DNA of 64,000 bases, taken from Neomicrococcus aestuarii. GTDB lineage: Bacteria > Actinomycetota > Actinomycetes > Actinomycetales > Micrococcaceae. The notes under the pieces are model-generated. The model saw nothing but the letters and a program-made list of their open reading frames with translations, did not search any database and was not told the DNA's origin. The DNA lies in the NCBI RefSeq assembly GCF_014201135.1, contig NZ_JACHDR010000001.1:496001-560000 (forward strand), written 5' to 3'. The position numbers and the translations under genes were made by a program. This document shows, piece by piece, positions 44,151-53,623 of the stretch. Each line of letters starts with the position of its first letter. The stretch's first letter is position 1.

Positions 44151-45623
44151 ATGACCATCACCACCAACGAGAAGACCGGTACGCCACAAGTCGCAGTAAA
44201 CGACATTGGTACCGAAGAAGACTTCCTCGCCGCCATCGACGCCACCATCAAGTACTTCAATGATGGCGATCTCGTCGAAGGCACCGTCGTTAAGGTCGAC
44301 CGCGATGAAGTTCTGCTCGACATCGGATACAAGACCGAGGGTGTTATTCCTTCCCGCGAGCTTTCCATCAAGCACGACGTTGATCCAGATGACGTTGTTG
44401 CAGTCGGCGATTCCGTCGAGGCCCTTGTTCTCACGAAAGAAGACAAGGAAGGCCGCCTGATTCTCTCCAAGAAGCGCGCACAGTACGAGCGTGCCTGGGG
44501 CGACATCGAGAAGATCAAGGAAGAAGATGGTGTTGTTACCGGCACCGTTATCGAAGTTGTCAAGGGTGGACTCATCCTCGATATCGGACTTCGCGGCTTC
44601 CTCCCAGCATCGCTTGTTGAGATGCGCCGCGTCCGCGATCTTGACCCATACATCGGTCAGCAGATCGACGCCAAGATCATTGAACTCGACAAGAACCGCA
44701 ACAACGTTGTGCTTTCCCGTCGTGCATGGCTTGAGCAGACGCAGTCTGAGGTTCGCTCCACCTTCCTCAACAAGCTTGAGAAGGGTCAGGTTCGCCCAGG
44801 CGTCGTTTCCTCCATCGTCAACTTTGGTGCATTCGTGGACCTTGGCGGCGTAGACGGTCTCGTCCACGTTTCCGAGCTCTCCTGGAAGCACATCGACCAC
44901 CCATCTGAGGTTGTCGAAGTTGGCAAGGAAGTTACCGTTGAGGTTCTCGAAGTTGATCTCGATCGTGAGCGCGTTTCGCTCTCGCTCAAGGCAACGCAGG
45001 AGGATCCATGGCAGACCTTCGCTCGTACCCACGCTCTTGGACAGGTTGTCCCAGGTAAGGTTACGAAGCTCGTTCCATTCGGTGCGTTTGTTCGCGTTGA
45101 AGACGGAATCGAAGGCCTTGTTCACATCTCCGAGCTTGCAGTTCGCCACGTTGACCTTGCTGAGCAGGTTGTCTCCGTTGGTGACGAGCTCTTCGTCAAG
45201 GTCATCGACATCGACCTCGAGCGTCGCCGCATCTCGCTCTCCCTCAAGCAGGCTAACGAGGGCGTCGATCCAGAAGGCACCGAATTCGATCCAGCACTCT
45301 ACGGCATGGCTGCAGAGTACGACGAAGAGGGCAACTACAAGTACCCACAAGGCTTCGACCCAGAGTCGAACGAGTGGCTCGAAGGCTTCGAGACGCAGCG
45401 CGCCGCTTGGGAGCAGCAGTACGCTGAGGCTCAGGAGCGTTGGGAAGCCCACAAGAAGCAGGTTGCACAGCACCTCGCCGAAGATGCAGCTGCAGCAACG
45501 TCTGAGGGTTCTTCCGAGCCAGCACAGACCAGCTACTCTTCTGAGGCTCCAGCCGCAGAGCAGGGCACCTTGGCATCTGACGAAGCACTTGCAGCGCTTC
45601 GCGAGAAGCTCACGGGCAACTAA
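44151..45623 (+). CDS. rpsA: 30S ribosomal protein S1
   Basis: A 490-residue S1 with four S1 RNA-binding repeats (about 35-110, 125-190, 210-280 and 295-370) and an acidic, Ala/Glu-rich tail. Repeats three and four carry GGVDGLVHVSELSW and DGIEGLVHISELA, the RNA-binding face. Actinobacterial S1 has four motifs, so the length is normal. GGAG lies 10 bases before the ATG. Codon use is the most biased of the window, fitting high expression. It has a strong terminator. Confidence 0.98.
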   Translation: MTITTNEKTGTPQVAVNDIGTEEDFLAAIDATIKYFNDGDLVEGTVVKVDRDEVLLDIGYKTEGVIPSRELSIKHDVDPDDVVAVGDSVEALVLTKEDKEGRLILSKKRAQYERAWGDIEKIKEEDGVVTGTVIEVVKGGLILDIGLRGFLPASLVEMRRVRDLDPYIGQQIDAKIIELDKNRNNVVLSRRAWLEQTQSEVRSTFLNKLEKGQVRPGVVSSIVNFGAFVDLGGVDGLVHVSELSWKHIDHPSEVVEVGKEVTVEVLEVDLDRERVSLSLKATQEDPWQTFARTHALGQVVPGKVTKLVPFGAFVRVEDGIEGLVHISELAVRHVDLAEQVVSVGDELFVKVIDIDLERRRISLSLKQANEGVDPEGTEFDPALYGMAAEYDEEGNYKYPQGFDPESNEWLEGFETQRAAWEQQYAEAQERWEAHKKQVAQHLAEDAAAATSEGSSEPAQTSYSSEAPAAEQGTLASDEALAALREKLTGN

Positions 45624-45663
45624 TTGTTGATCTGCTCTTAGAGCAGGTTTCAAGTTAGTCCTT

Positions 45664-45700
45664 GGAGGGTCATCCGGTTTACCGGGTGGCCCTCTTTTTT
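45664..45700 (+). terminator. Rho-independent terminator of rpsA
   Basis: Stem GGAGGGTCATCCGG with CCGGGTGGCCCTC, TTTA loop, then TTTTTT. Confidence 0.95.
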
Positions 45701-45807
45701 ATGCCTACTATTTTCGAGGGTTACCAAACAAGTGGTGAGCCGTAGGTTCGCAGTGTCAGCGAGGTGTGTCATTGAAATGTGTGACCAAGTGAGGAGATCT
45801 GTGGGCC

Positions 45808-46368
45808 GTGGATGAACGAGCTTTGGACGGAGCTGAAGTTGCACCGGTGCGGTCGGTCTTGCCGCCAGAACCGTCAGTGTCGTCGGATGAACGCGCGATG
45901 CTCTTCAGTTTTCTGGATTATTACCGGGCTGTGATTCGGCGCAAGGCCGAAGGGCTCTCGGACGCAGAGGTTAGGACGACATGCCCTCCTAGCAGTATGA
46001 ACCTCATCGGAATGATCAAGCATTTGGCTTTCGTGGAGGACTATTGGTTTGGACACCGTCTCGCGGGCAATGAACCGTGCCATCCTTGGGACTTGGCGCC
46101 GTGGCAACAGGATCCTGACTGGGACTGGAATTCGGCGATAGACGATTCTCAACATGAAGTATTTGCGCTGTTTGATAGGGCAGTTGATGCGTCACGGAGT
46201 ATTCAATCCAGGATTGACACGTTATCTGCCCGGGTTGCGCGGCCTAGTGCCGGGGAAGAGGATATGACGTTCCGATGGATTCTCGTTCATATGATCGAGG
46301 AGTACGCCAGACACGCTGGGCACGCGGATCTTCTGCGCGAGAGACTTGACGGACAGACAGGGGACTAG
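45808..46368 (+). CDS. DinB-family (DUF664) protein
   Basis: A 186-residue four-helix DinB-fold protein. The metal-site histidines are in IKHLAFVEDYWF (first His, near 72) and in MIEEYARHAGHADLLRE at the end (last two), the DUF664 pattern. Such proteins are thiol-dependent transferases or hydrolases in mycothiol-containing bacteria, so a link to mycothiol is possible but not shown. GTG at 45808 with GAGGAG 11 bases upstream. Its TAG overlaps the stop of the convergent methyltransferase gene (CTAG). Confidence 0.88.
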   Translation: MDERALDGAEVAPVRSVLPPEPSVSSDERAMLFSFLDYYRAVIRRKAEGLSDAEVRTTCPPSSMNLIGMIKHLAFVEDYWFGHRLAGNEPCHPWDLAPWQQDPDWDWNSAIDDSQHEVFALFDRAVDASRSIQSRIDTLSARVARPSAGEEDMTFRWILVHMIEEYARHAGHADLLRERLDGQTGD

Positions 46369-47624
46369 GCACGTTTGAGTGATCGTGTGACCGTGAACTT
46401 CCTGTTCTTTGCGATCTCAGTGGTTGGCCCGACGATCCTGTTCAAGTCATGCTTGTAGTTCAAGTGTGAATTCCACACACACCAAAGTTCACCATTGTTC
46501 TTTAATACGCGCGCGGAGGCTCTGAAGAGTTTGAGTGCGATGTTGGGGTCGACGGTGTTCCCCACATGAAACGGCGGATTGAGCAGTATTAGCTCTTCAG
46601 ACTTATCCGGAAACGTGCTCATGGCGTCGTCCCGGACGGCGACTACACGGTCCGCCTCGTTATTGAGGATTGCTGTTTCTTGAGTCGCAGCCACGGCGTC
46701 GCGCGATGAGTCGGTGGCAAGCATGCGTCCTGAGAATTTTGGGAATTGAAGCGGGAAGAAGCTTGAAATGGTTCCATTTCCACAGCCAAGATCGACAATG
46801 GAGTCAGGAAATTCCGCGGAATCGCCAAAGGTGAGCTTTAGGGTCTCTAGGAAGAACCTCGTGCCAGGATCAATGTTCGTCCCACCAAAGGTTGCGCCGT
46901 AGGCGGCCAATTTCAGTGGGATACCCGCTAGTGTCTTGGGTTCTGACCGTACTGGAAAGGCTGAGACATAGTTTTCCGGAAGTGGTCGTTTGCCTGTTGC
47001 TGCGATGACTCTTGACTTGCTACGAGCGCGTCCCGCTCGTACCTCATTGAAATACTCGCCTAGCACGTCATTGATCGACAGCGTGAGGTATTTTTGCCGC
47101 CCTCCAACGAGCACCAACACGTCTGCGCTTGCGGCTAGAGCGGTGGCTTCGATTAATTGCCGTAGCTCGCTCAGAGAACGAGGTGCCTGAATGAGGATGA
47201 CGACGGCGCCGCTCACCACCTCCTGTAGCTTCAGCTGTGTGGCAACAGGGGAAGGAAGGCCAAGTTGAGTCGCGTTGTTGCTGATTGCCTGTTCGCGTGA
47301 AAGGGAATCGTTCCAGGCTGTGATGGTCCAGTTGAGCGAGTTTCCTCGGGCGAACTGTTGGAGTGGCAAGGATAGTGCTCCAAAGCCGTCATTGAGCGTG
47401 ACGATTCTAAGTTCGTCTTGCCCGTTGCTGCGCGTCAGCGCAGAGAGGATATCGGCTGTGTCGAGAAGCAGTTCATCGGTGGCATCAGAGCCTTGCAGAT
47501 TGTCGGCCTCAGGTTCCGGCCACCGACTCAGAGCACTGAAATCGAAGTCCCTGGTGATTTCTCCCTGCGAAACGTCTTGGCCCAGAAGATCTAGGTTGTA
47601 CATATCTTGTCCGCCATCAGTCAC
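46365..47624 (-). CDS. Class I methyltransferase, RsmC/RlmG-like
   Basis: A 419-residue protein built like RsmC/RlmG rRNA guanine-N2 methyltransferases: an N-terminal degenerate MTase-like half (to about 225) and a C-terminal catalytic half. The SAM motif is IVDLGCGNGTISS (near 278) and the catalytic NPPFH near 346. It probably modifies 16S or 23S rRNA; the target base is undetermined. The GTG start is five bases after the yigZ stop with GGAAGG overlapping it, so both are one operon. The stop codons of this gene and the DinB gene share CTAG. Confidence 0.88.
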   Translation of the reverse strand: MTDGGQDMYNLDLLGQDVSQGEITRDFDFSALSRWPEPEADNLQGSDATDELLLDTADILSALTRSNGQDELRIVTLNDGFGALSLPLQQFARGNSLNWTITAWNDSLSREQAISNNATQLGLPSPVATQLKLQEVVSGAVVILIQAPRSLSELRQLIEATALAASADVLVLVGGRQKYLTLSINDVLGEYFNEVRAGRARSKSRVIAATGKRPLPENYVSAFPVRSEPKTLAGIPLKLAAYGATFGGTNIDPGTRFFLETLKLTFGDSAEFPDSIVDLGCGNGTISSFFPLQFPKFSGRMLATDSSRDAVAATQETAILNNEADRVVAVRDDAMSTFPDKSEELILLNPPFHVGNTVDPNIALKLFRASARVLKNNGELWCVWNSHLNYKHDLNRIVGPTTEIAKNRKFTVTRSLKRA

Positions 47625-47629
47625 TGCGG

Positions 47630-48322
47630 TTACCTTCCCAGATCAATCCACGTAGATTCTCTTGCGTCCACTTGTGCGCTTCCCGAAGAAATACTCGCAA
47701 CGACCTCATGTAGCCGGGAGATAGCCTCCGGTTCGTGGAATACTCCGACTTCTATTCGAACGCTATCGGCGCCGTAGCTGGTATCAAGTACTTCAATTCC
47801 GTGATTTCTTAGGCCAAAGTTCAGTCGACCTGCATCGGCTGCCGTGGTCAACACCGAGAACTTCTGCACAAGTGCCCGTTTATTCAGGGGCATTTCGTCC
47901 AGTACACGTGATACGGCCTCGGAATACGCCCGGACCAGTCCACCCGCTCCTAGTAACGTTCCTCCGAAGTACCTCACCACTACGACGAACACGTCACTGA
48001 GAGTGTTATTTCCATCAGGCATGGCTCGCTGGGTAATCGCGTCTAACATCGGCACCCCGGCGGTTCCCGAAGGCTCTCCATCATCAGAACTTCGTTGAAT
48101 TTCCCGCTTCGAACCAATACTGAGGGCGCTGCAATGATGCCTGGCATCAAAGTGTGCACGGCGAATTCGGCCTAATAATTCGCGGGATTCATCTACGCTC
48201 TCAACTCGGTTGGCGTAAGCAATGAAACGGGATCGTTTGATGTCTATTTCGTGGATAGTCTCTGTGCTTTCCTTCGGCACCCAATACACATGCTGCGAGG
48301 CGACGGAGGTGGAAGAGGACAT
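47630..48322 (-). CDS. YigZ/IMPACT-family protein
   Basis: A 230-residue member of the YigZ/IMPACT (UPF0029) family. The N-terminal domain holds IKRSRFIAYANRV, DARHHCSAL (HHC) and the signature DDGEPSGTAG; DVFVVVVRYFGGTLLGAGGLVRAYSEA follows. A smaller C-terminal RNA-binding-like domain completes it. Eukaryotic IMPACT modulates GCN2; bacterial role unknown, perhaps ribosome- or RNA-linked, which would suit the adjacent rRNA methyltransferase. Its leaderless promoter overlaps that of coaE. Confidence 0.92.
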   Translation of the reverse strand: MSSSTSVASQHVYWVPKESTETIHEIDIKRSRFIAYANRVESVDESRELLGRIRRAHFDARHHCSALSIGSKREIQRSSDDGEPSGTAGVPMLDAITQRAMPDGNNTLSDVFVVVVRYFGGTLLGAGGLVRAYSEAVSRVLDEMPLNKRALVQKFSVLTTAADAGRLNFGLRNHGIEVLDTSYGADSVRIEVGVFHEPEAISRLHEVVASISSGSAQVDARESTWIDLGR

Positions 48323-48339
48323 GCTCTAAAGTCTATTGA
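48323..48339. promoter_or_regulatory. 17-bp divergent region with two overlapping leaderless promoters
   Basis: Plus -10 TAAAGT (48327-48332) serves coaE (GTG 48340, 7-base spacer); minus -10 TAGACT (48335-48330) serves yigZ (ATG 48322, 7-base spacer). The boxes share three bases, and nothing else fits between the start codons. Confidence 0.6.
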
Positions 48340-48993
48340 GTGAATACCGAATCGCAGACTAAGAAACGGTTGATGATTGGCCTCACCGGCGGCATAGCCT
48401 CTGGAAAATCTGCGGCAGCGCGTCGCTTTCAGAAACTTGGCGCCATATTGATCGACGCAGATCAGATTTCTCGTGACGTTGTTGCCAAGGGAACGCCGGC
48501 GCTTAAGGACATTGTCTCAAGTTTCGGTCCTGAGGTTCTCACGCCAGAAGGAACCCTAAATAGGCCAGTTCTGGGTGCAATAGTCTTCTCAGATGAGCAG
48601 AAACGGGAACAACTGAATGCGATTGTGCATCCTAGGGTCCGCGAAGAATCGGCACGCTTGATCTCGGCTGCTCCAGCCGGATCTGTCATCGTTCAAGACA
48701 TCCCATTGTTGGTAGAGACGGGTCAGGAAAAGAGCTTTGACATCGTCGTAGTGGTTGAAGCGCCGATCGAGGAACGGATCCGGCGCATGACAGAGGACCG
48801 CGGAATGTCGAGGGAGGACGCGCTTGCTCGAATAAGTGCGCAGGCGTCAGACAGTGAGCGGGCGAAGATCGCCGATGTCATTCTCGACAATTCAGGTTCT
48901 CTAGAAGACCTAAAAGATTCCGTAGATCGTTTTTGGAACGAGCACGTAGCTAATGAGTCACCTGCTGGTGTCCAAAGGAGTGAAGATAGATGA
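48340..48993 (+). CDS. coaE: Dephospho-CoA kinase
   Basis: A 217-residue P-loop kinase for the last step of CoA synthesis. Walker A is GLTGGIASGKS (near 14-24), the CoA-binding DADQISRDVV follows, and IVHPRVREE and DIPLLVETG are family motifs. The GTG start has the -10 box TAAAGT 7 bases upstream. The TGA overlaps the ATG of the next gene (ATGA). Its position between rpsA and uvrB is the conserved actinobacterial order. Confidence 0.96.
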   Translation: MNTESQTKKRLMIGLTGGIASGKSAAARRFQKLGAILIDADQISRDVVAKGTPALKDIVSSFGPEVLTPEGTLNRPVLGAIVFSDEQKREQLNAIVHPRVREESARLISAAPAGSVIVQDIPLLVETGQEKSFDIVVVVEAPIEERIRRMTEDRGMSREDALARISAQASDSERAKIADVILDNSGSLEDLKDSVDRFWNEHVANESPAGVQRSEDR

Positions 48994-49334
48994 GTCAACA
49001 ACAGCCAATTATTCCGGGGCGGGGTACAGCTCCAGGGCCTTACAAATTGCAACGTATGAAGTGGGTTCGCCGCTTCGTCGTCGCAATGACCGTTTGCTGG
49101 GCGATTGCACTAGTCTTCTGGCTGCTGCTAGGTGGCAGAGCGGAATTTGTCTCGGGACAGAGCCCATATTCGATGACGGTAATCCTCAGCGGCATCTTGG
49201 CCGGTCTGGGAGTAATTTTTGCGGTTGCTGCAGCGCTCACGTTTGTTCAGAGCCTCTCCGGAGCCACCATGGAACGGCTCTCGGAGGGTCCACTGTTGAA
49301 CCCTAATGGGAAGAAAAAGGGCACGCGTTGGTAG
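48990..49334 (+). CDS. Hypothetical two-helix membrane protein downstream of coaE
   Basis: A 114-residue protein with two hydrophobic segments (about 26-47 and 62-86), a Pro/Gly/Gln-rich N-terminus and a basic tail. Its ATG overlaps the coaE stop by four bases, so it is translationally coupled. Unknown function; conserved small membrane proteins at this position are known in actinobacteria but unnamed. Confidence 0.82.
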   Translation: MSQQQPIIPGRGTAPGPYKLQRMKWVRRFVVAMTVCWAIALVFWLLLGGRAEFVSGQSPYSMTVILSGILAGLGVIFAVAAALTFVQSLSGATMERLSEGPLLNPNGKKKGTRW

Positions 49335-49379
49335 AGCTCAATGAGCATTACCGAGGCAACATTCCAGAAGTGACGCTTG

Positions 49380-51110
49380 CTAAGCAGCATCATTGAGTGA
49401 CCGATAGGAGCGTCGGCGAAATGTTCTTGTCGGCGAATCGTCCAAACTTTCCCATGGGCGACTCTTCACACTGAGCCCAAACCTGTCCGTGATGGTCAGC
49501 TCACCGTTTTTTCCAGAGCGGATGCGCAGGTGACCCAGTGATTTGAGGCGATGGTGCTTTCTGCAGAGCAGAGCTAGGTTCTCCAAGGTTGTTTTCCCGC
49601 CATCTTGGGCTTCGTGCAAATGGTCGGCATCGCAGGATCGCCCGGGTCGCTGGCAACCGGGAACCCTGCAAAATCGATCCCGCCACAGTAACGCGTCTCG
49701 TTGTTCGCGACTCGGTTGATATGTATCAATTCCGTTCACCGATCCATTGAGCGGATCTTCGATGAGTCGGCGCCATACCGTTGCCCGTCGTGCCAGTTCC
49801 CTCGCAGAGTCCGGATCGATCGTTCCGAACCTCTCACCTTCAGCCCAACGGTTCTCCGGAGCGAGAGCGGCGGCCGGATTCTCATGGCTTTCCGGCAGGA
49901 GATTGGACGTTGCGGGCGCTCCCTGGACCCCGGTCAATACACTTGACGGGATCAGAACGGCAATTGTTGCAGAAATGCTCTCGAGCCATGATTCATCGGT
50001 AATCCATTCCGGTTCGCGACCTTGAGCTTCTTGAATTTCCTGCTCTTTACGGATTGCAGGACTCGGCAGAATGAGATTTAGGAAGGCATCGGTACGCGTT
50101 TCATCGGTAGATCGCGGATCCTTGGGATCCTTGAGCCGGGCTTGTTCTACTGCTTTGTCAAGTCGGCGCTGGAGTGCTTCAGCCGCAACGGTTGGTATGT
50201 AGGCGTTCACATATGACATTCCGTCGTCGCCGGACTGAATTGAGATGAAGCGGTTCTCTCGGGCAACTTTATGAGCAGCCGCTGGACTCTTGAGATGGTG
50301 TCTTTTTCGCCAGTTCTCAGCCAACTTCTTGACTTGCCAGGCGGTCTTTCCGGTGAGGCGACTCTCAAGGAAGGACGCAAGCTGATTTTTCATCGCCTCG
50401 ACCTGTTCTTGCGCTGCCTTGACGTCGTTCTCAAATCGCGTGAGTTCGTCAGGGTGGTAGTTGCCCTGCTCATCGGGAAGAGGCGTATCAACAGGCGGCG
50501 GAGTGATCTTTTCAATCTCGTCGATCGCGTGCTCAACGGCCCGGCGCGGTACCTCACCAGCAGAAATCTTTTGCTGAAGCATGGGAAACACGTGAACTGC
50601 TGAATGCGCCCTGCGCATCAAGGCCGCCGCCTCGTACTCTGAAATATCTAGCTCTTGAGCCAAATGATAGGTGACTGCAAGCTCGGCCATTTGTCCCGGT
50701 CCCACGCCAGCGCGCACGGACGTAATCATGCCGGGGCGTGGCGGAATGGCGAGTCTCTCGAAGTTGAGGGTTCCTCGTTCGTTGAGTTGCGAGGAGTCAC
50801 GAGCGCTTAGTTCAACGATCTCAGATGTGACACGGAAAATTTCGGCATCAGCTTGGCGGCGCGCCACCTCAGCCTGATGAAGAGAGTCGAACAGCTGCTC
50901 GAAGATTTCTGCGCTCATCGCGTCCTTGTCCGCAACGTCACCCTCAGTCGTCGCAGTAGAAGAGAGCGCACGGCTAGCGGCCTTTCCAGAAACAACGTTA
51001 GGCGCACCTCCAGATGCGACCTTAGATGCAACTCCAGACGCAACTTCGGGACCAGGCTCCCTCTCAGCCTGGCCCATTTCTTCCGCAGAGAATTCCTCTC
51101 GTGATTCCAT
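49380..51110 (-). CDS. DUF222 / HNH endonuclease protein (13E12-type)
   Basis: A 576-residue 13E12-repeat family protein. The DUF222 part (about 60-430) is helical; the HNH nuclease motif lies near the C-terminus: [19 protein letters not shown], and CRKHHRLK. Members are multi-copy in actinobacteria and some sit in mobile introns or phages; whether this one is mobile is unknown and no inverted repeats were found. The N-terminus carries Ala/Ser/Gly-rich repeats. I start at the ATG 51110, with CAGGCT at -12; the frame is open to 51170 through a Cys-rich stretch that looks non-native. Between the coaE unit and uvrB it interrupts the conserved order. Confidence 0.88.
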   Translation of the reverse strand: MESREEFSAEEMGQAEREPGPEVASGVASKVASGGAPNVVSGKAASRALSSTATTEGDVADKDAMSAEIFEQLFDSLHQAEVARRQADAEIFRVTSEIVELSARDSSQLNERGTLNFERLAIPPRPGMITSVRAGVGPGQMAELAVTYHLAQELDISEYEAAALMRRAHSAVHVFPMLQQKISAGEVPRRAVEHAIDEIEKITPPPVDTPLPDEQGNYHPDELTRFENDVKAAQEQVEAMKNQLASFLESRLTGKTAWQVKKLAENWRKRHHLKSPAAAHKVARENRFISIQSGDDGMSYVNAYIPTVAAEALQRRLDKAVEQARLKDPKDPRSTDETRTDAFLNLILPSPAIRKEQEIQEAQGREPEWITDESWLESISATIAVLIPSSVLTGVQGAPATSNLLPESHENPAAALAPENRWAEGERFGTIDPDSARELARRATVWRRLIEDPLNGSVNGIDTYQPSREQRDALLWRDRFCRVPGCQRPGRSCDADHLHEAQDGGKTTLENLALLCRKHHRLKSLGHLRIRSGKNGELTITDRFGLSVKSRPWESLDDSPTRTFRRRSYRSLNDAA

Positions 51111-51229
51111 GTACCCAGCCTGACTCGTCCAGCAGCCACTCCGAAAGCAACAGCACAAGAATGTGGACAACTTCCACCTCTGTTAGCGAAAACAGTCACC
51201 AGTGGGGGATCTACACAGGCACGGAGGCG

Positions 51230-51235
51230 TAGCCT
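51230..51235 (+). promoter_or_regulatory. -10 box of leaderless uvrB
   Basis: TAGCCT, 7-base spacer to the ATG at 51243. No LexA-type palindrome was found nearby. Confidence 0.55.
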
Positions 51236-51242
51236 TTTACAC

Positions 51243-53324
51243 ATGAGTCTTGCCCAACAGATCAATCGTGTAGTTGCACCCTTTGAGGTCATCAGCGAGT
51301 ACCAGCCGGCCGGCGATCAGCCACAAGCCATCAAGGAACTTGCAGAGCGCGTCAACAACGGCGAGAAAGACGTCGTCCTTTTGGGCGCCACCGGTACCGG
51401 TAAGAGCGCAACGACGGCGTGGCTCATCGAGCAGATTCAACGCCCAACGCTTGTGATGGTCCAGAACAAGACCCTCGCGGCGCAGCTGGCTAATGAGTTC
51501 CGAGAACTCCTGCCGAATAACGCGGTGGAGTACTTCGTGAGCTACTACGACTACTACCAGCCAGAAGCGTACGTTCCCCAGACGGACACGTTCATTGAGA
51601 AGGATTCAAGCATCAACGAAGAAGTTGAGCGCTTGCGTCACTCGGCAACGAATGCGCTTCTCACGCGCCGGGATGTGGTGGTTGTCGCGACGGTCTCTTG
51701 CATCTACGGTCTCGGTACTCCGGAGGAGTACATCCGCGGAATGGTCACTCTGACCAAGGGCGCCGAGCTGAACCGTGATGACATGCTGCGGCAGTTCGTA
51801 CAGATGCAATATTCGCGCAACGACATGGACTTCCACCGCGGCACCTTCCGGGTCCGTGGAGACACTGTGGAGATCATCCCGATGTACGAAGAGCAAGCCA
51901 TCAGGATTGAGTTCTTCGGCGATGAGATCGAGAACATCTACACGCTTCATCCGCTCACTGGCGAGATCATTCGTGAAGAGCAGGAAATGTACGTGTTCCC
52001 GGCATCGCACTATGTCGCTGGAGCGGACCGTATGAACCGGGCGATCACCAGTATCGAGGATGAGCTCCAACAGAGGCTCAAGGAGTTCGAGAGCCAGAAC
52101 AAGCTGGTGGAGGCTCAGCGCCTCAGAATGCGCACCACTTATGATCTCGAGATGATGCAGCAGATGGGTTTCTGCAACGGTATCGAGAACTATTCACGTC
52201 ACATTGATGGTCGTCCGCAGGGTAGCGCGCCGCACTGTCTACTCGATTATTTCCCCGATGACTTTGTACTTGTTATCGATGAGTCCCACGTAACGGTTCC
52301 GCAGATCGGCGCCATGTATGAGGGTGACATGTCCCGCAAGCGCACCTTGGTGGAGCACGGCTTCCGACTCCCGAGCGCTATGGACAACCGTCCGCTCAAG
52401 TGGGATGAGTTCCTCGAGCGCATCGGACAGACGGTCTACTTGAGCGCCACGCCTGGAAAGTATGAGCTTGGCAAGGCTGACGGTGTGGTGCAGCAGATCA
52501 TCCGCCCGACTGGCTTGGTTGATCCGGAGATCGTTGTGAAGCCCACGAAGGGCCAGATTGATGATCTGCTGGACGAGATTCGCACGCGTACGGACAAGAA
52601 CGAACGTGTCTTGGTGACCACGTTGACCAAGCGCATGGCGGAAGATCTCACGGACTACCTCACGGAAAATGGTGTCAAGGTCCAATACCTGCACTCGGAT
52701 GTGGACACGCTCCGACGCGTGGAGCTCTTGCGGGAGCTGCGCCTCGGAACGTTTGATGTCCTCGTAGGCATCAACTTGCTTCGCGAGGGCTTGGACCTTC
52801 CCGAAGTCAGCTTGGTGGCAATCCTTGACGCTGACAAGGAAGGCTTCCTTCGATCTGCAACGAGTCTTATCCAGACCATCGGTCGTGCGGCGCGTAACGT
52901 TTCGGGCGAAGTGCACATGTATGCGGACCGGATTACGGACTCGATGGCGAAAGCGATTGAGGAAACGAACCGTCGTCGTGAAATCCAGGTTGCGCACAAC
53001 AAAGAGCACGGTATTGACCCGCAGCCGTTGCGCAAGAAGATCGCCGATATCACGGATCAGTTGGCGCGCGAGGATGCGGACACTCAAGAGCTGCTCGCGA
53101 AGAACAAGGGTTCAAAGTCGGCAAGTAAGGCCGCGGAGGGTATCCGTAAGGACGGCTTGGCTGCGGCACCGGCTGAGGATCTGGTGGATTTGATTGAGCA
53201 GATGTCGCAGCAGATGCATGGCGCTGCGGAAGAGCTTCAGTTCGAGCTCGCGGCCCGCTTGCGCGACGAAATTGCGGATCTGAAGAAGGAACTGCGCCAA
53301 ATGCAGAAGGCGGGACACGCGTAG
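51243..53324 (+). CDS. uvrB: Excinuclease ABC subunit B
   Basis: A 693-residue helicase-like UvrB of nucleotide-excision repair. Walker A GATGTGKS near 42-49, the beta-hairpin region [14 protein letters not shown] Walker B ([10 protein letters not shown]), helicase motifs ending in QTIGRAARN (VI), and a C-terminal UVR domain ([19 protein letters not shown]) that binds UvrC. Complete length. Followed by an 18-bp repeat-built hairpin. Confidence 0.98.
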   Translation: MSLAQQINRVVAPFEVISEYQPAGDQPQAIKELAERVNNGEKDVVLLGATGTGKSATTAWLIEQIQRPTLVMVQNKTLAAQLANEFRELLPNNAVEYFVSYYDYYQPEAYVPQTDTFIEKDSSINEEVERLRHSATNALLTRRDVVVVATVSCIYGLGTPEEYIRGMVTLTKGAELNRDDMLRQFVQMQYSRNDMDFHRGTFRVRGDTVEIIPMYEEQAIRIEFFGDEIENIYTLHPLTGEIIREEQEMYVFPASHYVAGADRMNRAITSIEDELQQRLKEFESQNKLVEAQRLRMRTTYDLEMMQQMGFCNGIENYSRHIDGRPQGSAPHCLLDYFPDDFVLVIDESHVTVPQIGAMYEGDMSRKRTLVEHGFRLPSAMDNRPLKWDEFLERIGQTVYLSATPGKYELGKADGVVQQIIRPTGLVDPEIVVKPTKGQIDDLLDEIRTRTDKNERVLVTTLTKRMAEDLTDYLTENGVKVQYLHSDVDTLRRVELLRELRLGTFDVLVGINLLREGLDLPEVSLVAILDADKEGFLRSATSLIQTIGRAARNVSGEVHMYADRITDSMAKAIEETNRRREIQVAHNKEHGIDPQPLRKKIADITDQLAREDADTQELLAKNKGSKSASKAAEGIRKDGLAAAPAEDLVDLIEQMSQQMHGAAEELQFELAARLRDEIADLKKELRQMQKAGHA

Positions 53325-53326
53325 AA

Positions 53327-53377
53327 GGTGAGTTGCGTCGTCGTACTAAATATTGAAGGACGACGACGCAGCTCACC
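53327..53377. terminator. uvrB terminator made of an inverted pair of the TACGACGACGC repeat
   Basis: 18-bp arms: GGTGAGTTGCGTCGTCGT (53327-53344) with ACGACGACGCAGCTCACC (53360-53377), one wobble pair. First core copy exact, second lacks the leading T. It begins three bases after the uvrB stop. Confidence 0.85.
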
Positions 53378-53465
53378 ACCGCGCTCACCCTGCGGAAACG
53401 AGCGCAACGTGCGTGAACGTTAGTTAGCTAAGTCCCGCAATGAGCGGGTGGGTGTGTATGATTTT

Positions 53466-53620
53466 CAACAGCGTAGGGGAGTATCCCAATACTGCGAACG
53501 TCAGCACGCCGAGCCGGTTAGTCTTCACTGCCGAGCGGAGCCGGGCGCAGTAGCCGCATTCTTGCGGCGGAGAGACTTGCGATCATCATTCGTACCCGCG
53601 CTCTTCCTGTCGCGCGGCCA
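53466..53620 (+). ncRNA. yybP-ykoY-type Mn2+ riboswitch upstream of terC
   Basis: The leader contains GGGGAGTA (53476-53483), the conserved loop of the yybP-ykoY RNA, followed by a helical region with paired GC-rich segments (GCCGAGCCGG, GCCGAGCGG, GCCGGGC) and a second element near 53550-53570. It precedes terC by the usual distance. The class binds Mn2+ and switches on Mn efflux genes, including TerC-family MeeY/MeeF and Alx. The boundaries given are approximate; the 3' boundary may run to the Shine-Dalgarno. Confidence 0.72.
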
Positions 53621-53623
53621 AAA

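Noticed and set aside
43935-45653. 572-codon open frame antisense to rpsA
   Set aside because: Shadow of the strongly codon-biased rpsA; no start signals and no family resemblance. rpsA itself is unambiguous.
49380-51110. DUF222-HNH gene as a mobile element
   Set aside because: No terminal inverted repeats, target duplication or transposase; multi-copy families of this type are often chromosomal.
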